Source: DZBG01 sp049241565 (lineage in GTDB: Bacteria > Bdellovibrionota > Bacteriovoracia > Bacteriovoracales > Bacteriovoracaceae). Taken from it: a stretch of 64,000 bases of DNA. The notes under the pieces were generated by a model. The model was given only the letters and a program-made list of their open reading frames with translations, did no database searches and was not told the origin of the DNA. Shown in pieces: positions 25,868-33,962 of this stretch. Location: NCBI GenBank assembly GCA_049241565.1, contig JBMLQL010000040.1:24366-88365 (forward strand), written 5' to 3'. The position numbers were made by a program, and so were the translations under genes. Numbering within the stretch: the stretch's first letter is position 1; each line of letters begins with the position of its first letter.

Positions 25868-27193
25868 CTATTTATTGCGGCCTTTTTGATAAACACAGTC
25901 TCCTTTAAGAAACGTATGAGTCACCAAAAGGTCATAACCTGATCTTGTACTTGATAGAGGCTCAATAATCGATTTTAGAACCTGTTCTGCGTTCTTGGGA
26001 GCTTGTTCTGTAGGAAATGGAACCACAATAAAATTCGCTTCTTTTCCTACTTCTAAATTCCCTTTCGTTTTCCCTAGTCCTAAAAGATGAGCGCCGGCCA
26101 AAGTTGAGCGAAAGAGGGCTTTGACATAGGTCGCCCCACTACGCTTTTTTAGTTTATTCTGTTCCACAAACGATCTCATCACATCAAACATAGAGAGATA
26201 AGGACCACCACCGATATCACTACCAAGTGCCCAACGAACTTTTGCAGCTTCCACTTTTTTGAAATCAAATAATCCCGAACCAAGGCCTAGATCTTCATGA
26301 GGAGCATTCGAAGTGGGACAATGAACAATAGCTGTTTTTGTTTTATGAAGGGTGCTGAGCTCTTTGGTTCCTAAGTGAATCCCATGTCCCATGAGAGATC
26401 GGGCCCCAAGCATTCCTGTTTTTTCATAAATCTCTGTATAGCTTTTCACTTTCTCAAAACCCTTCAGCTTTTTATAAATACTCATGACAAAACTGATCTC
26501 AGCTTTGGTTTCAGAAAGGTGAGTTTGTTTAAAACATTTATTTTTATCGGCCATCTTCGCGCCCTCTTTCATCACCTTGGGCATCGTTGTAATAGCAAAA
26601 CGGGGTGTAAAAGCGTAGCGAGATTTAAATTTACTAGTTAATTTTTCTGTGAGTTTTAAAGACTCCGCTTCCGTTTGAGTAAGCTCTTCAGGTGAATGCA
26701 TATTCATCAAAACATTTCCGATGACAAAGTAACCCTGGGCATACTTCATCGCCGCTTCAAGAGCATGAGCGTGAATTGAAGAATAACAAGCTCCGCCCAG
26801 CGTTCCCGTTTGCAGAAGGTAATCAAAGAAGTATTTTGCTCTCTCTGTAGCATACTGTTTATCGGCAAACTTCATCTCTGTGGGAAAAGTATATTTTTCA
26901 AGCCACTCTAGGAGAGAGTCTTTTGGCATAAGACGAACATCATCCTGTACCCAATGAAAATGCATATCAAAAAAGCTAGGCATAATGACTGACTCTTCAA
27001 GCTCAAAAAGATGTTTTTTATCAAAATAGCGATGATACTTCTTGTTGCCCTTCGTCCACTGAATAATTTCTTTAATAAACCATGACTTTTTAGTTTGATG
27101 CCATGCTAACACTAAGAGACCATCTGGGAGATATTGACACTCTTTATCAGAGATCGGGTTAAGAATAGCTGCACGATAAAATTTAAGCTTCAT
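25868..27193 (-). CDS. guaD: Guanine deaminase (amidohydrolase)
   Basis: 441 residues. It converts guanine to xanthine with a bound zinc. The amidohydrolase metal motifs are FDMHFHW, QTHLSET, MGHGIHL and ALGSDIGGG (Asp). Family-specific matches are LLEWLEKYTFPTEMKFAD, the guanine-deaminase stretch ALEAAMKYAQGYFVIGNVLMN, ITPRFA-like YAFTPRFAITT, and CPTSNAPHEDLGLGSGLF. The chosen ATG gives the usual length; an upstream ATG would extend 25 residues into sequence opposite the nfeD start and is unlikely. It diverges from nfeD with 51 bases between starts. Function fits salvage or catabolism of purines from degraded nucleic acid. Confidence 0.92.
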   Translation of the reverse strand: MKLKFYRAAILNPISDKECQYLPDGLLVLAWHQTKKSWFIKEIIQWTKGNKKYHRYFDKKHLFELEESVIMPSFFDMHFHWVQDDVRLMPKDSLLEWLEKYTFPTEMKFADKQYATERAKYFFDYLLQTGTLGGACYSSIHAHALEAAMKYAQGYFVIGNVLMNMHSPEELTQTEAESLKLTEKLTSKFKSRYAFTPRFAITTMPKVMKEGAKMADKNKCFKQTHLSETKAEISFVMSIYKKLKGFEKVKSYTEIYEKTGMLGARSLMGHGIHLGTKELSTLHKTKTAIVHCPTSNAPHEDLGLGSGLFDFKKVEAAKVRWALGSDIGGGPYLSMFDVMRSFVEQNKLKKRSGATYVKALFRSTLAGAHLLGLGKTKGNLEVGKEANFIVVPFPTEQAPKNAEQVLKSIIEPLSSTRSGYDLLVTHTFLKGDCVYQKGRNK

Positions 27194-27244
27194 ATTGATC
27201 CATTTTACTAGTCTGAGTTGATTTTTAGATTTAGGCTCTTCCCT

Positions 27245-28552
27245 ATGAAAGTACTCACTAAAATACACTATCTTTTATTATTTTGCATCGCTTTTCTCCC
27301 AGGCCCTCTTTGGGCCCAAAAAACCTTTGTGGTTAAAGAAGTGGCAAGCTTTGAAATCAATTCTGCCATCTCTCCAGCAACCTATAAATATCTTGAAAGG
27401 CTAAGGGGTCTCTCACCTCAGACAGCTATTCTTATCAAGCTCAACACTCCGGGCGGATTAGTCTCAACCACCAAAGATATTCTCACTCTTCTTGGGGGCC
27501 AACCCAGACCACTTATTATTTGGGTCACTCCCGAAGGCGGTTCGGCCACAAGCGCAGGGGCCATTCTTTCAAGTGCGGCCCATTTTCTTTTTATGAATGA
27601 AGGAACTAATATCGGAGCGGCGACTCCTATTGGCCTTGGAAGTGATATCAAAGAAAATGATCAAAGAAGTAAGGCCATTAATGATTTAGTGGCCCTGGTT
27701 AAGTCTCTTAGTGAATCCCGCGGGAGACCCCAGGCCCCATTTATTGATATGATTGAAAAAGCCTCTTCGTTTACAGCTGGAGAAGCATTAAAACTTAAAT
27801 TCATCGATGGAATTATCGCTCATCGCTCTGACATAATTACCAGCATTCAAAATAAAACTATTATTATCCAAGGTGAGAAGACTCTTATTACAGTTGATCC
27901 GAGTTTTGAATGGAATGAGATGGAATTTAGTTTTGCCGATGAAATTCTTAATGTTCTCGCTCACCCAAGTACGGCCTATATTCTTTTCATTCTGGGTGTG
28001 GCCCTTCTCTATTTTGAACTCCAGGCCCCAGGAGGCTATATTGCAGGTTCACTTGGTGTCATTTGCCTTCTTCTTGCCGCCATGGCCTTTCAAGTTCTCC
28101 CATTAAATTGGGTGGCCTTCGGACTACTCTTAGTCGGAATTGTCTTTCTTGTGCTGGAAGTTTACATCACAAGCTATGGGCTTCTTGCACTGGCCGGAAT
28201 TGGCTCTTTTATCGGAGGATCACTCTTTTTATTTGAAACAAACGAGTCTTGGCTTCAGGTGAATTACCAAATTCTCTATGGGACTCTAGGGGCTGTGGTG
28301 ATTTCTGTCGGTAGTCTTTCTTGGTATCTCATTAATGAAAACAAAAAACTGAAAACCGTTCCTGATTTTTTTATTCCACTTCATGAAGCCGGAGTCGTTT
28401 TTGCGAAGCTTGAAGATAATCTCTACCAAATAAAGGTACGTGGGGAAATCTGGAAAGCCACTAGTGCAGACTCCGTTCAGATTAACGATAAAATTCAAGT
28501 TATTGGCCAGTCAGACCTTGATCATCTCGTCTTAACGATAAAGAAAGTATAA
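27245..28552 (+). CDS. NfeD-family membrane serine protease (long form)
   Basis: 435 residues with the full NfeD plan: a signal peptide (ending GPLWAQ), a ClpP-like serine protease domain (NTPGGL substrate groove; catalytic Ser103 in SATSAGA and a following Lys), four to five membrane segments (about 235-350), and a C-terminal OB-fold-like domain (about 375-435). In Pyrococcus the homologue cleaves the C-terminus of its partner stomatin. Here a stomatin gene follows 20 bases later, the classic NfeD-slipin pair. The inner membrane is the expected site. The ribosome site is weak (TAGG); an upstream ATG at 27218 would spoil the signal peptide. Confidence 0.92.
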   Translation: MKVLTKIHYLLLFCIAFLPGPLWAQKTFVVKEVASFEINSAISPATYKYLERLRGLSPQTAILIKLNTPGGLVSTTKDILTLLGGQPRPLIIWVTPEGGSATSAGAILSSAAHFLFMNEGTNIGAATPIGLGSDIKENDQRSKAINDLVALVKSLSESRGRPQAPFIDMIEKASSFTAGEALKLKFIDGIIAHRSDIITSIQNKTIIIQGEKTLITVDPSFEWNEMEFSFADEILNVLAHPSTAYILFILGVALLYFELQAPGGYIAGSLGVICLLLAAMAFQVLPLNWVAFGLLLVGIVFLVLEVYITSYGLLALAGIGSFIGGSLFLFETNESWLQVNYQILYGTLGAVVISVGSLSWYLINENKKLKTVPDFFIPLHEAGVVFAKLEDNLYQIKVRGEIWKATSADSVQINDKIQVIGQSDLDHLVLTIKKV

Positions 28553-28572
28553 ACCTATAAAGGAGTTTATTT

Positions 28573-29313
28573 ATGTCACTCACATTTTTGCCTTTTATTA
28601 TTATCATTGGTGCCATTTTTTTTAGCACCTTCAAAATTCTTAACGAATATGAAAGAGGTGTTGTTCTCAGACTCGGAAAATTTGCCGGAGTCAGAGGGCC
28701 AGGTCTTATTATCCTTATCCCTGGTCTTGAGAAGATGGTCAAAGTTGATCTTCGTCTTGTGACAATGGACGTTCCCGCCCAAGATATCATTACTAAAGAC
28801 AACGTGACTCTCAAAGTGAACGCTGTTGTTTATTTCAAAGTCAGCAGCCCAGAAAAGGCGATTATCGCTGTCGAAAACTACTACCATGCGACTGGACAGA
28901 TTTCACAAACAACTCTTCGTTCTGTGATTGGGCAGTATGAGCTTGATGAAATTCTGGCCCACCGTGATTCTATCAATGGCCGTCTTCAAGAAATCCTTGA
29001 TGAGTTGACTGAGCCATGGGGAATTAAAGTGACTAACGTTGAAGTGAAGGCCATTGACCTTCCTATTGAAATGCAACGTGCAATGGCCAAACAAGCTGAA
29101 GCTGAGCGTGAAAAACGCGCTAAAATTATTTCGGCACAAGGTGAATTTGAAGCTTCACAAAAACTTTCTGAAGCGGCCAAAGTTCTTGGTGAGCAAAAAG
29201 ATGCTATTACTCTTCGCTACCTTGAAACAATGAGAGAGATTGCTTCCACTGGAAACAATACAACTTCATTCTTCCCTATTCCTGTTGAGATTTTTACGAA
29301 ACTTTTAAAATAA
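28573..29313 (+). CDS. Slipin/stomatin (SPFH/band 7) membrane protein
   Basis: 246 residues. An N-terminal hydrophobic anchor (FLPFIIIIGAIFF) is followed by the SPFH domain: NEYERGVVLRLGKFAGVRGPGL, LRLVTMDVPAQDIITKDNVT, then QTTLRSVIGQYELDEILAHRD, and a helical tail (EAEREKRAKIISAQGEFEASQKL) that forms the coiled coil. Stomatin proteins organise membrane microdomains and are usually co-transcribed with NfeD, as here (20-base gap, AAGGAG site). The protein ends with a Pro-rich segment (FFPIPVEIFTKLLK). A strong bidirectional terminator follows. Confidence 0.95.
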   Translation: MSLTFLPFIIIIGAIFFSTFKILNEYERGVVLRLGKFAGVRGPGLIILIPGLEKMVKVDLRLVTMDVPAQDIITKDNVTLKVNAVVYFKVSSPEKAIIAVENYYHATGQISQTTLRSVIGQYELDEILAHRDSINGRLQEILDELTEPWGIKVTNVEVKAIDLPIEMQRAMAKQAEAEREKRAKIISAQGEFEASQKLSEAAKVLGEQKDAITLRYLETMREIASTGNNTTSFFPIPVEIFTKLLK

Positions 29314-29326
29314 GTAGTAATAAAAA

Positions 29327-29362
29327 AAAGGTGCCAGCGACCGAAAGGTCGCTGGCACCTTT
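29327..29362. terminator. Strong bidirectional terminator
   Basis: A perfect 16-pair stem (AAAGGTGCCAGCGACC and its complement) closed by a GAAA tetraloop, lying between the convergent stomatin and small exported-protein genes, with A/T runs on both sides. Confidence 0.92.
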
Positions 29363-29373
29363 AAAAAGAAAAC

Positions 29374-29637
29374 TTACCATTTACTTGGTTGATTCTGTCT
29401 AAAATTCATTTTCTCAATTTTTTTGTCTTGATTCATTTGATCTTGAAGCCTCTGGCTTTTCGTTTCATCAACTGAAGCTGGTCCACGAAAAGACCCTTTC
29501 TTTTGAAAAGTACTCTCTGTCTCTCTGGCATCTTTTTGAACATCTTTCATAATGGCCTGATTAAAATCTTTGCCATTTTCTACGGCCATGGCCGAAAGAC
29601 TAAAAAATAATGACAAAATAATAAAAAGCGTTTTCAT
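29374..29637 (-). CDS. Small exported protein with RGPAS(I/V)D motif
   Basis: 87 residues. A clear Sec signal peptide (MKTLFIILSLFFSLSAMA) leaves a mature 69-residue, highly polar, Gln/Lys/Asp-rich protein, probably periplasmic or secreted and largely helical or disordered. It holds SFRGPASVDETKS, which matches SYRGPASIDKS in the 58-residue protein at 18715-18891. Outside that motif and the signal sequence the two differ. No function recognised. The GGAG-containing leader (AGGATTTT) supports the start. A promoter is expected in the 219-base gap upstream shared with the gene at 29857. Confidence 0.75.
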   Translation of the reverse strand: MKTLFIILSLFFSLSAMAVENGKDFNQAIMKDVQKDARETESTFQKKGSFRGPASVDETKSQRLQDQMNQDKKIEKMNFRQNQPSKW

Positions 29638-29714
29638 AAAATCCTCCGCTGTTTAATACTTATCGGTCACTTTGATTGTGTGTTGAGACCTGGGCTTTCA
29701 AAATCTTGAGTTTT

Positions 29715-29800
29715 TAGCTCTTCTGTAAAAGGAGAAAGCTATTTTAACATGATAATTCAGGATGTTAGGTATGTAAAAAGACCACACTTGGTGGTCTTTT
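29715..29800 (+). ncRNA. Candidate small RNA: stem-loop followed by terminator
   Basis: Between two divergently read genes, the + strand carries a bulged hairpin (TAGCT-TTCT with AGAA-AGCTA, 29715-29741) and, 35 bases later, a ten-pair stem (AAAAGACCAC/GTGGTCTTTT, loop ACTTG) resembling a terminator. A terminator here has no protein gene to serve on either strand. No clear promoter could be fixed, and the strand is a guess. Confidence 0.35.
29776..29800. terminator. Terminator-like hairpin with no upstream gene
   Basis: Stem AAAAGACCAC with GTGGTCTTTT around ACTTG. T-run of only four on the + strand and five on the minus strand. It lies in the divergent gap 29638-29856, 57 bases before the start of the + strand gene. 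Confidence 0.55.
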
Positions 29801-29856
29801 CGACTCGTCTGAACTAAATTCACTTTAATTTAGATTAAAAACTCAAAGGATAGTAT

Positions 29857-30363
29857 ATGAAAAAGCTCATTTCAGCGCTGCTACTGATTGCATCGATGAC
29901 TACTCAGGCAGGAATCATTAAAAATAAAAAAAACCAAGACTCAATTCAACTAGATCTTGATAAAGATCGTCTTACTGTTGTTGTTGTTCAAGATACATTA
30001 GGTGAAAAAAGAAGTATCGAAATACAACTAAAAGACTGGGATTTCCAATCAGAATCTCTTTACTATATTTTCAGTGATGAGACGCCTTTCTCAGCTCCGT
30101 ACAATTCGACAAAACAATTACTCAATAAAGATAATCAAGTCCCAACAGAGCTCGCAGTGACTTTTTTTCCGTTAGCGGTTGCTTTTGATACAATCCTTCT
30201 CCCTATTTCTCTTCCCGTAAATCTTTTCAGTCCTTACTCATTCCGCAAGTTCAAAAAAGATATGAAGGTCATTAGAGAGGTTCTAGAATCTAATAAAACA
30301 AAAAAAGTTTCTAAAGCGCAATTTAAACGAATTGATAATATTGTGAATTTTTTCTTCCCATAA
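29857..30363 (+). CDS. Exported protein, YceK/YidQ-like central segment (hypothetical)
   Basis: 168 residues with a Sec signal peptide (KLISALLLIASMTTQA). The mature N-terminal half alternates charged residues and beta strands (SIQLDLDKDRLTVVVVQD, RSIEIQLKDWDF). A hydrophobic segment, FPLAVAFDTILLPISLPVNL, resembles the conserved core of the YceK/YidQ lipoproteins of enterics, though the lipobox is missing. The C-terminus is basic and helical. Function unknown; probably periplasmic or membrane-associated. AAAGGA precedes the ATG. A strong terminator follows. Confidence 0.65.
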   Translation: MKKLISALLLIASMTTQAGIIKNKKNQDSIQLDLDKDRLTVVVVQDTLGEKRSIEIQLKDWDFQSESLYYIFSDETPFSAPYNSTKQLLNKDNQVPTELAVTFFPLAVAFDTILLPISLPVNLFSPYSFRKFKKDMKVIREVLESNKTKKVSKAQFKRIDNIVNFFFP

Positions 30364-30368
30364 GCTCA

Positions 30369-30400
30369 AAAAAAAGCCCCTCTTTCGAGGGGCTTTTTTT
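30369..30400. terminator. Bidirectional rho-independent terminator
   Basis: AAAAAGCCCCTC and GAGGGGCTTTTT around TTTC, with T-runs on both strands, between the convergent genes at 29857 (+) and typA (-). Confidence 0.92.
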
Positions 30401-30403
30401 TTA

Positions 30404-32212
30404 TTATCGAGTCACTTTACGTTTATTTTGATCAAGTTCTTTCTTACGAATACGAATTGATTTCGGAGTTACTTCTACCCACTCATCATCATCGATCCAA
30501 TCCAATGCCCAGTCTAGAGTTCTATTTGGGATAGGTGGGAGAATCACGTTCTCATCCTTACCGGCAGTACGAACAGATGAAAGATGTTTCTCACGACAAA
30601 CGTTGACGTTGAGATCGTTTGGACGAGTATGCTCACCTACAACTTGACCTTCATAAGTTTGCTCAGTTGGAAGTACAAATTGTTTTCCAGATGAAAGAAG
30701 GTTGAAAAGAGCGTATGGAGTAATTTTCCCAGCACGATCAGAAATAAGAGCTCCATTCTGACGAGCAAGCATTTTACCTACATGTGGTTCATATCCAACG
30801 AAGTATGAAGACATAAGACCTTGTCCCTTAGTATCGGTCAAGAATGTTGAACGATAACCAATAAGACCACGAGAAGGAACATGGAATTCCATACGAGTAC
30901 GTCCCTCACCAAACGGTGCCATCGCCTCAAGACGGCCTTTACGGCTCGCCATTTTCTCTGTGATAGTACCTGTTGATTCATCTGGAACATCTAAAACAAG
31001 ACGCTCAAATGGCTCCATTTCAACACCATCAATTGTTTTCATAATTACCTGAGGGCGGGCGATCATAAGCTCAAATCCTGCACGACGAATTTCTTCGAAC
31101 ACAACGGCAACCTGAAGTTCACCACGGGCCTTAAGAATGAACACTTTTGGATCTTCTGTTGGCTCATATTTAAGTGAAACGTTTTTACGAATAGCATCGA
31201 TAAGAAATTCTTCAAGACGACGGGAAGTAAGGTACTCACCTTCACGGCCTGACATTGGAGAAGTAGAAACTGAAACCTGAACCGACACTGTCGGTGGCTC
31301 AACCTCAATACGTGGGAGCGCTTCTGGTTTTTCAGTTGCAGCAAGAGTATCACCAATTTCAGCATTCTCAAGACCAGAAACGATAACAATCTCTCCAGCT
31401 TCAGCAGTATCTACTGTTGCCATCCCAAGACCATCATAAATTTGAAGAGAAGTAATTTTAAAGTTTTTTACTTTTCCATCAGCTCCGATATGAGCAATTT
31501 GTTTCGCATTTTGTAGAACTCCACGCTGGATACGTCCAACCATGAGAGATCCAAGATAATTTGAGTATGAAAGATTTGTTACAAGTAATTGAGCAGGTCC
31601 TGTCTTATCAAACTTTGGAGACGGATAGTAGTCAGAAACTAGGAAATCCAATAGAGGATCCATATCTCCTTCGCGACGATTTTTGTCACGAGAGACGTAA
31701 GCATTTCTTCCTGAACCGTAGTAGAAAGGGATATCTAGGTCTACATCCATTCCTGAATTTGTAGCAAGCTCTAGAAGAAGATCTTCTACTTCGTTCTGAA
31801 CTTCATCAATACGCTCATCAGCTCGATCTACCTTATTAATGAAAACACCAACACGAATTCCCGCTGCCATAGCTTTTGAAAGTACAAAACGAGTCTGTGG
31901 GAGTGGTCCTTCAGATGCATCTACGAGAAGAAGGATACCATCAACCATCATCAATGAACGCTCAACTTCTCCACCGAAGTCAGCATGTCCAGGAGTATCC
32001 AGAAGATTGATCTTTGTATCTTTCCAGCGAATCGCACAGTTTTTAGCTTTAATAGTGATTCCACGTTCACGCTCAAGCTCTCCTGAATCCATAACACGTT
32101 CTTGAACTTGTTCGTGGGCAGAAAATGTTCCTGAGTTTTTGAGAAGTTGATCAACGAGTGTCGTTTTACCGTGGTCAACGTGGGCCACCACAGCAATGTT
32201 CTTAAGTTTCAT
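30404..32212 (-). CDS. typA: GTP-binding translation factor TypA/BipA
   Basis: 602 residues from the ATG at 32212, which has AAGGA eight bases upstream; the open frame runs 34 codons further but that extension is not family-like. TypA is a ribosome-associated GTPase of the EF-G superfamily needed for 50S assembly and stress growth. G motifs: AHVDHGKTT (G1), RGIT (G2), DTPGHADFGG (G3), NKVD (G4). The later domains include SGREGEY and the C-terminal RGLIGYRS and DLNVNVCREKHLSSVR, both diagnostic of TypA. Cytoplasmic. Single gene, with a terminator immediately downstream. Confidence 0.97.
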   Translation of the reverse strand: MKLKNIAVVAHVDHGKTTLVDQLLKNSGTFSAHEQVQERVMDSGELERERGITIKAKNCAIRWKDTKINLLDTPGHADFGGEVERSLMMVDGILLLVDASEGPLPQTRFVLSKAMAAGIRVGVFINKVDRADERIDEVQNEVEDLLLELATNSGMDVDLDIPFYYGSGRNAYVSRDKNRREGDMDPLLDFLVSDYYPSPKFDKTGPAQLLVTNLSYSNYLGSLMVGRIQRGVLQNAKQIAHIGADGKVKNFKITSLQIYDGLGMATVDTAEAGEIVIVSGLENAEIGDTLAATEKPEALPRIEVEPPTVSVQVSVSTSPMSGREGEYLTSRRLEEFLIDAIRKNVSLKYEPTEDPKVFILKARGELQVAVVFEEIRRAGFELMIARPQVIMKTIDGVEMEPFERLVLDVPDESTGTITEKMASRKGRLEAMAPFGEGRTRMEFHVPSRGLIGYRSTFLTDTKGQGLMSSYFVGYEPHVGKMLARQNGALISDRAGKITPYALFNLLSSGKQFVLPTEQTYEGQVVGEHTRPNDLNVNVCREKHLSSVRTAGKDENVILPPIPNRTLDWALDWIDDDEWVEVTPKSIRIRKKELDQNKRKVTR

Positions 32213-32330
32213 GAATGTCCTTGTCTTTGGAAATAATGAGAGGAGTTTACCTGAGTGATGAGAATATGACGAGTCAAACTTCAATAAAATCGGTGAGGTA
32301 TGTAGAAATGACAAACGAGCTTACAGGTAG

Positions 32331-33884
32331 TTAGAGCTTTTTTTCTCTCTGAAGAATACTCATCGCCACCTTAACCCCATCAACTGCGGCTGAAGTGATC
32401 CCTCCCGCATACCCCGCCCCTTCACCACAAGGATAGAGTCCAGAGTGCGAAGTCGAAAGCAAAGTTTCTTTATCTCGAAGAATAGTGATGGGTGATGATG
32501 TTCTTGTTTCTGGAGCAATAATAAGTGCATTTTCAAAAACAAACCCATCAATATCTTTATTAAATTCGGTGAGCCCCTTTCTTAAATGTTCCAAAATAAA
32601 TGGCGGAAAGATTTCTTTCATATCGCATTTAAAAAGTCCTGAAGGGGCCGAAGTTGTCGGAAGAGGACGTTCATCCAATTTCCCCTCCATGAATTCTTTC
32701 AATGTCATCGCCGGGAGTTCACGTCCAGTGGCATGTTTTTTTGAAAGCTCATAGGCCTTATTTTCAATTTCATGCTGAAAGTCAAGGCCGGCCAAAATAT
32801 CTTTCGTTTTTAAATCTGTTTCTGATTTCACCGACACAACTAAGGCAGCATTGGACCATGGAGAATTTCGAGCAAAGTTGCTCATTCCATTAACGACAAT
32901 TCCACTGGCCTCAGTTCCAGAAGAGAGCACATATCCACCAGGGCACATACAAAAAGAATAAACTCCTCGATCAGTCCATTTATCATGATAACTTAAACGA
33001 TATCTTGCTGACCCAAGTTCTTTGGCCTCACAGTATTTCCCGTGCTGTTTGGCATCGATATAACGACGAGGATGTTCGATACGGACACCCACGGCAAAAT
33101 CTTTGGGCTTCATCGCCACATCAATATCTTTAAGGTGCGAAAAAATTTCTTTGGCAGAATGTCCTGCAGCTAAAACCACATGATCAGACGTAAGAATCTG
33201 ACCATCACTCAGCTTCACTCCCACAACTTTTGAACCCTCTGTGACAAGCTCCTCCACACGATTATTATAATAAAGCTCACATCCTTGCTCACGAAGCCAA
33301 TCTGAAATGGTTGTAATAATACCGCGAATTTTATTTGATCCTAAGTGAGGATTAGAAATATAGGCCGTATCAGCTGGAGCTCCGAAATCAACAAATTTCT
33401 CCATGACATATTTCACGTAATCAGACTTCACTCGCGTGATAAGTTTTCCATCTGAAAAAAGTCCCGCCCCACCTTCTCCATAACAAACATTAGTTTCGGG
33501 ATCAAACTCTCCGTAACGCCAAAATTTTGAAATTCTCAGCATTCGTTTTGTCGCCTGATCACCCCGCTCAATAATGATTGACGGAATACCGTACTCGGCG
33601 AGCCTTACGGCACAAAAAAGACCTGCAGGACCTGCTCCGATAATAATTGGTTTTTGCTTGAGCGGTTCTAATTTTTTGAATTCTTCTCGAACAGAGTACT
33701 TGTCCTCTTTTGAGACAAGGCCTTCAACAATATACGTGAAAATGGGCTTACGTCCGCGAGGAGCCCCTCGAGCATCAAGACTTTGAGAAATAATACGGAA
33801 TTCCTGAATTTCAGGGTAGGTTTTTTTAATATAAGCATCAGCATCCACATCAAAGGGAAGCTGGAATTGATACTTCTTAGGCAT
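32331..33884 (-). CDS. FAD-dependent dehydrogenase (COG2509-like)
   Basis: 517 residues. The FAD loop IIGAGPAGLFCAVRLAE begins near residue 80, after an N-terminal domain of about 75 residues that is characteristic of this uncharacterised family (it carries RGRKPIFTY). Further matches: YGEGGAGLFSDGKL, FAVGVRIEHPRRYID, SFCMCPGGYVL, and the C-terminal LYPCGEGAGYAGGITSAAVDG that completes the FAD site. Cytoplasmic oxidoreductase, substrate unknown. It diverges from cinA, with a perfect 18-bp palindrome in the 78 bases between the two starts. Confidence 0.9.
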   Translation of the reverse strand: MPKKYQFQLPFDVDADAYIKKTYPEIQEFRIISQSLDARGAPRGRKPIFTYIVEGLVSKEDKYSVREEFKKLEPLKQKPIIIGAGPAGLFCAVRLAEYGIPSIIIERGDQATKRMLRISKFWRYGEFDPETNVCYGEGGAGLFSDGKLITRVKSDYVKYVMEKFVDFGAPADTAYISNPHLGSNKIRGIITTISDWLREQGCELYYNNRVEELVTEGSKVVGVKLSDGQILTSDHVVLAAGHSAKEIFSHLKDIDVAMKPKDFAVGVRIEHPRRYIDAKQHGKYCEAKELGSARYRLSYHDKWTDRGVYSFCMCPGGYVLSSGTEASGIVVNGMSNFARNSPWSNAALVVSVKSETDLKTKDILAGLDFQHEIENKAYELSKKHATGRELPAMTLKEFMEGKLDERPLPTTSAPSGLFKCDMKEIFPPFILEHLRKGLTEFNKDIDGFVFENALIIAPETRTSSPITILRDKETLLSTSHSGLYPCGEGAGYAGGITSAAVDGVKVAMSILQREKKL

Positions 33885-33921
33885 AGGCCATAGATATGGC
33901 CTCTCTCCACTTTAAAGTCTA

Positions 33922-33939
33922 TAGTTTAAGCTTAAACTA
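33922..33939. promoter_or_regulatory. Perfect 18-bp palindrome (putative operator)
   Basis: TAGTTTAAGCTTAAACTA reads the same on both strands with no spacer. It lies 24 bases before the cinA start and 37 bases beyond the start of the divergent flavoprotein gene, where a shared repressor or activator dimer would bind. It differs from the LexA boxes known to me. Confidence 0.5.
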
Positions 33940-33962
33940 GCTATTTTTTACTGGGGTTAAGG

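Noticed and set aside
29327..29362. 16-bp inverted repeat considered as a REP-type or mobile repeat
   Set aside because: It sits between convergent genes with A/T runs at both ends and a GAAA loop, so a bidirectional terminator explains it; no second copy was seen in the window.
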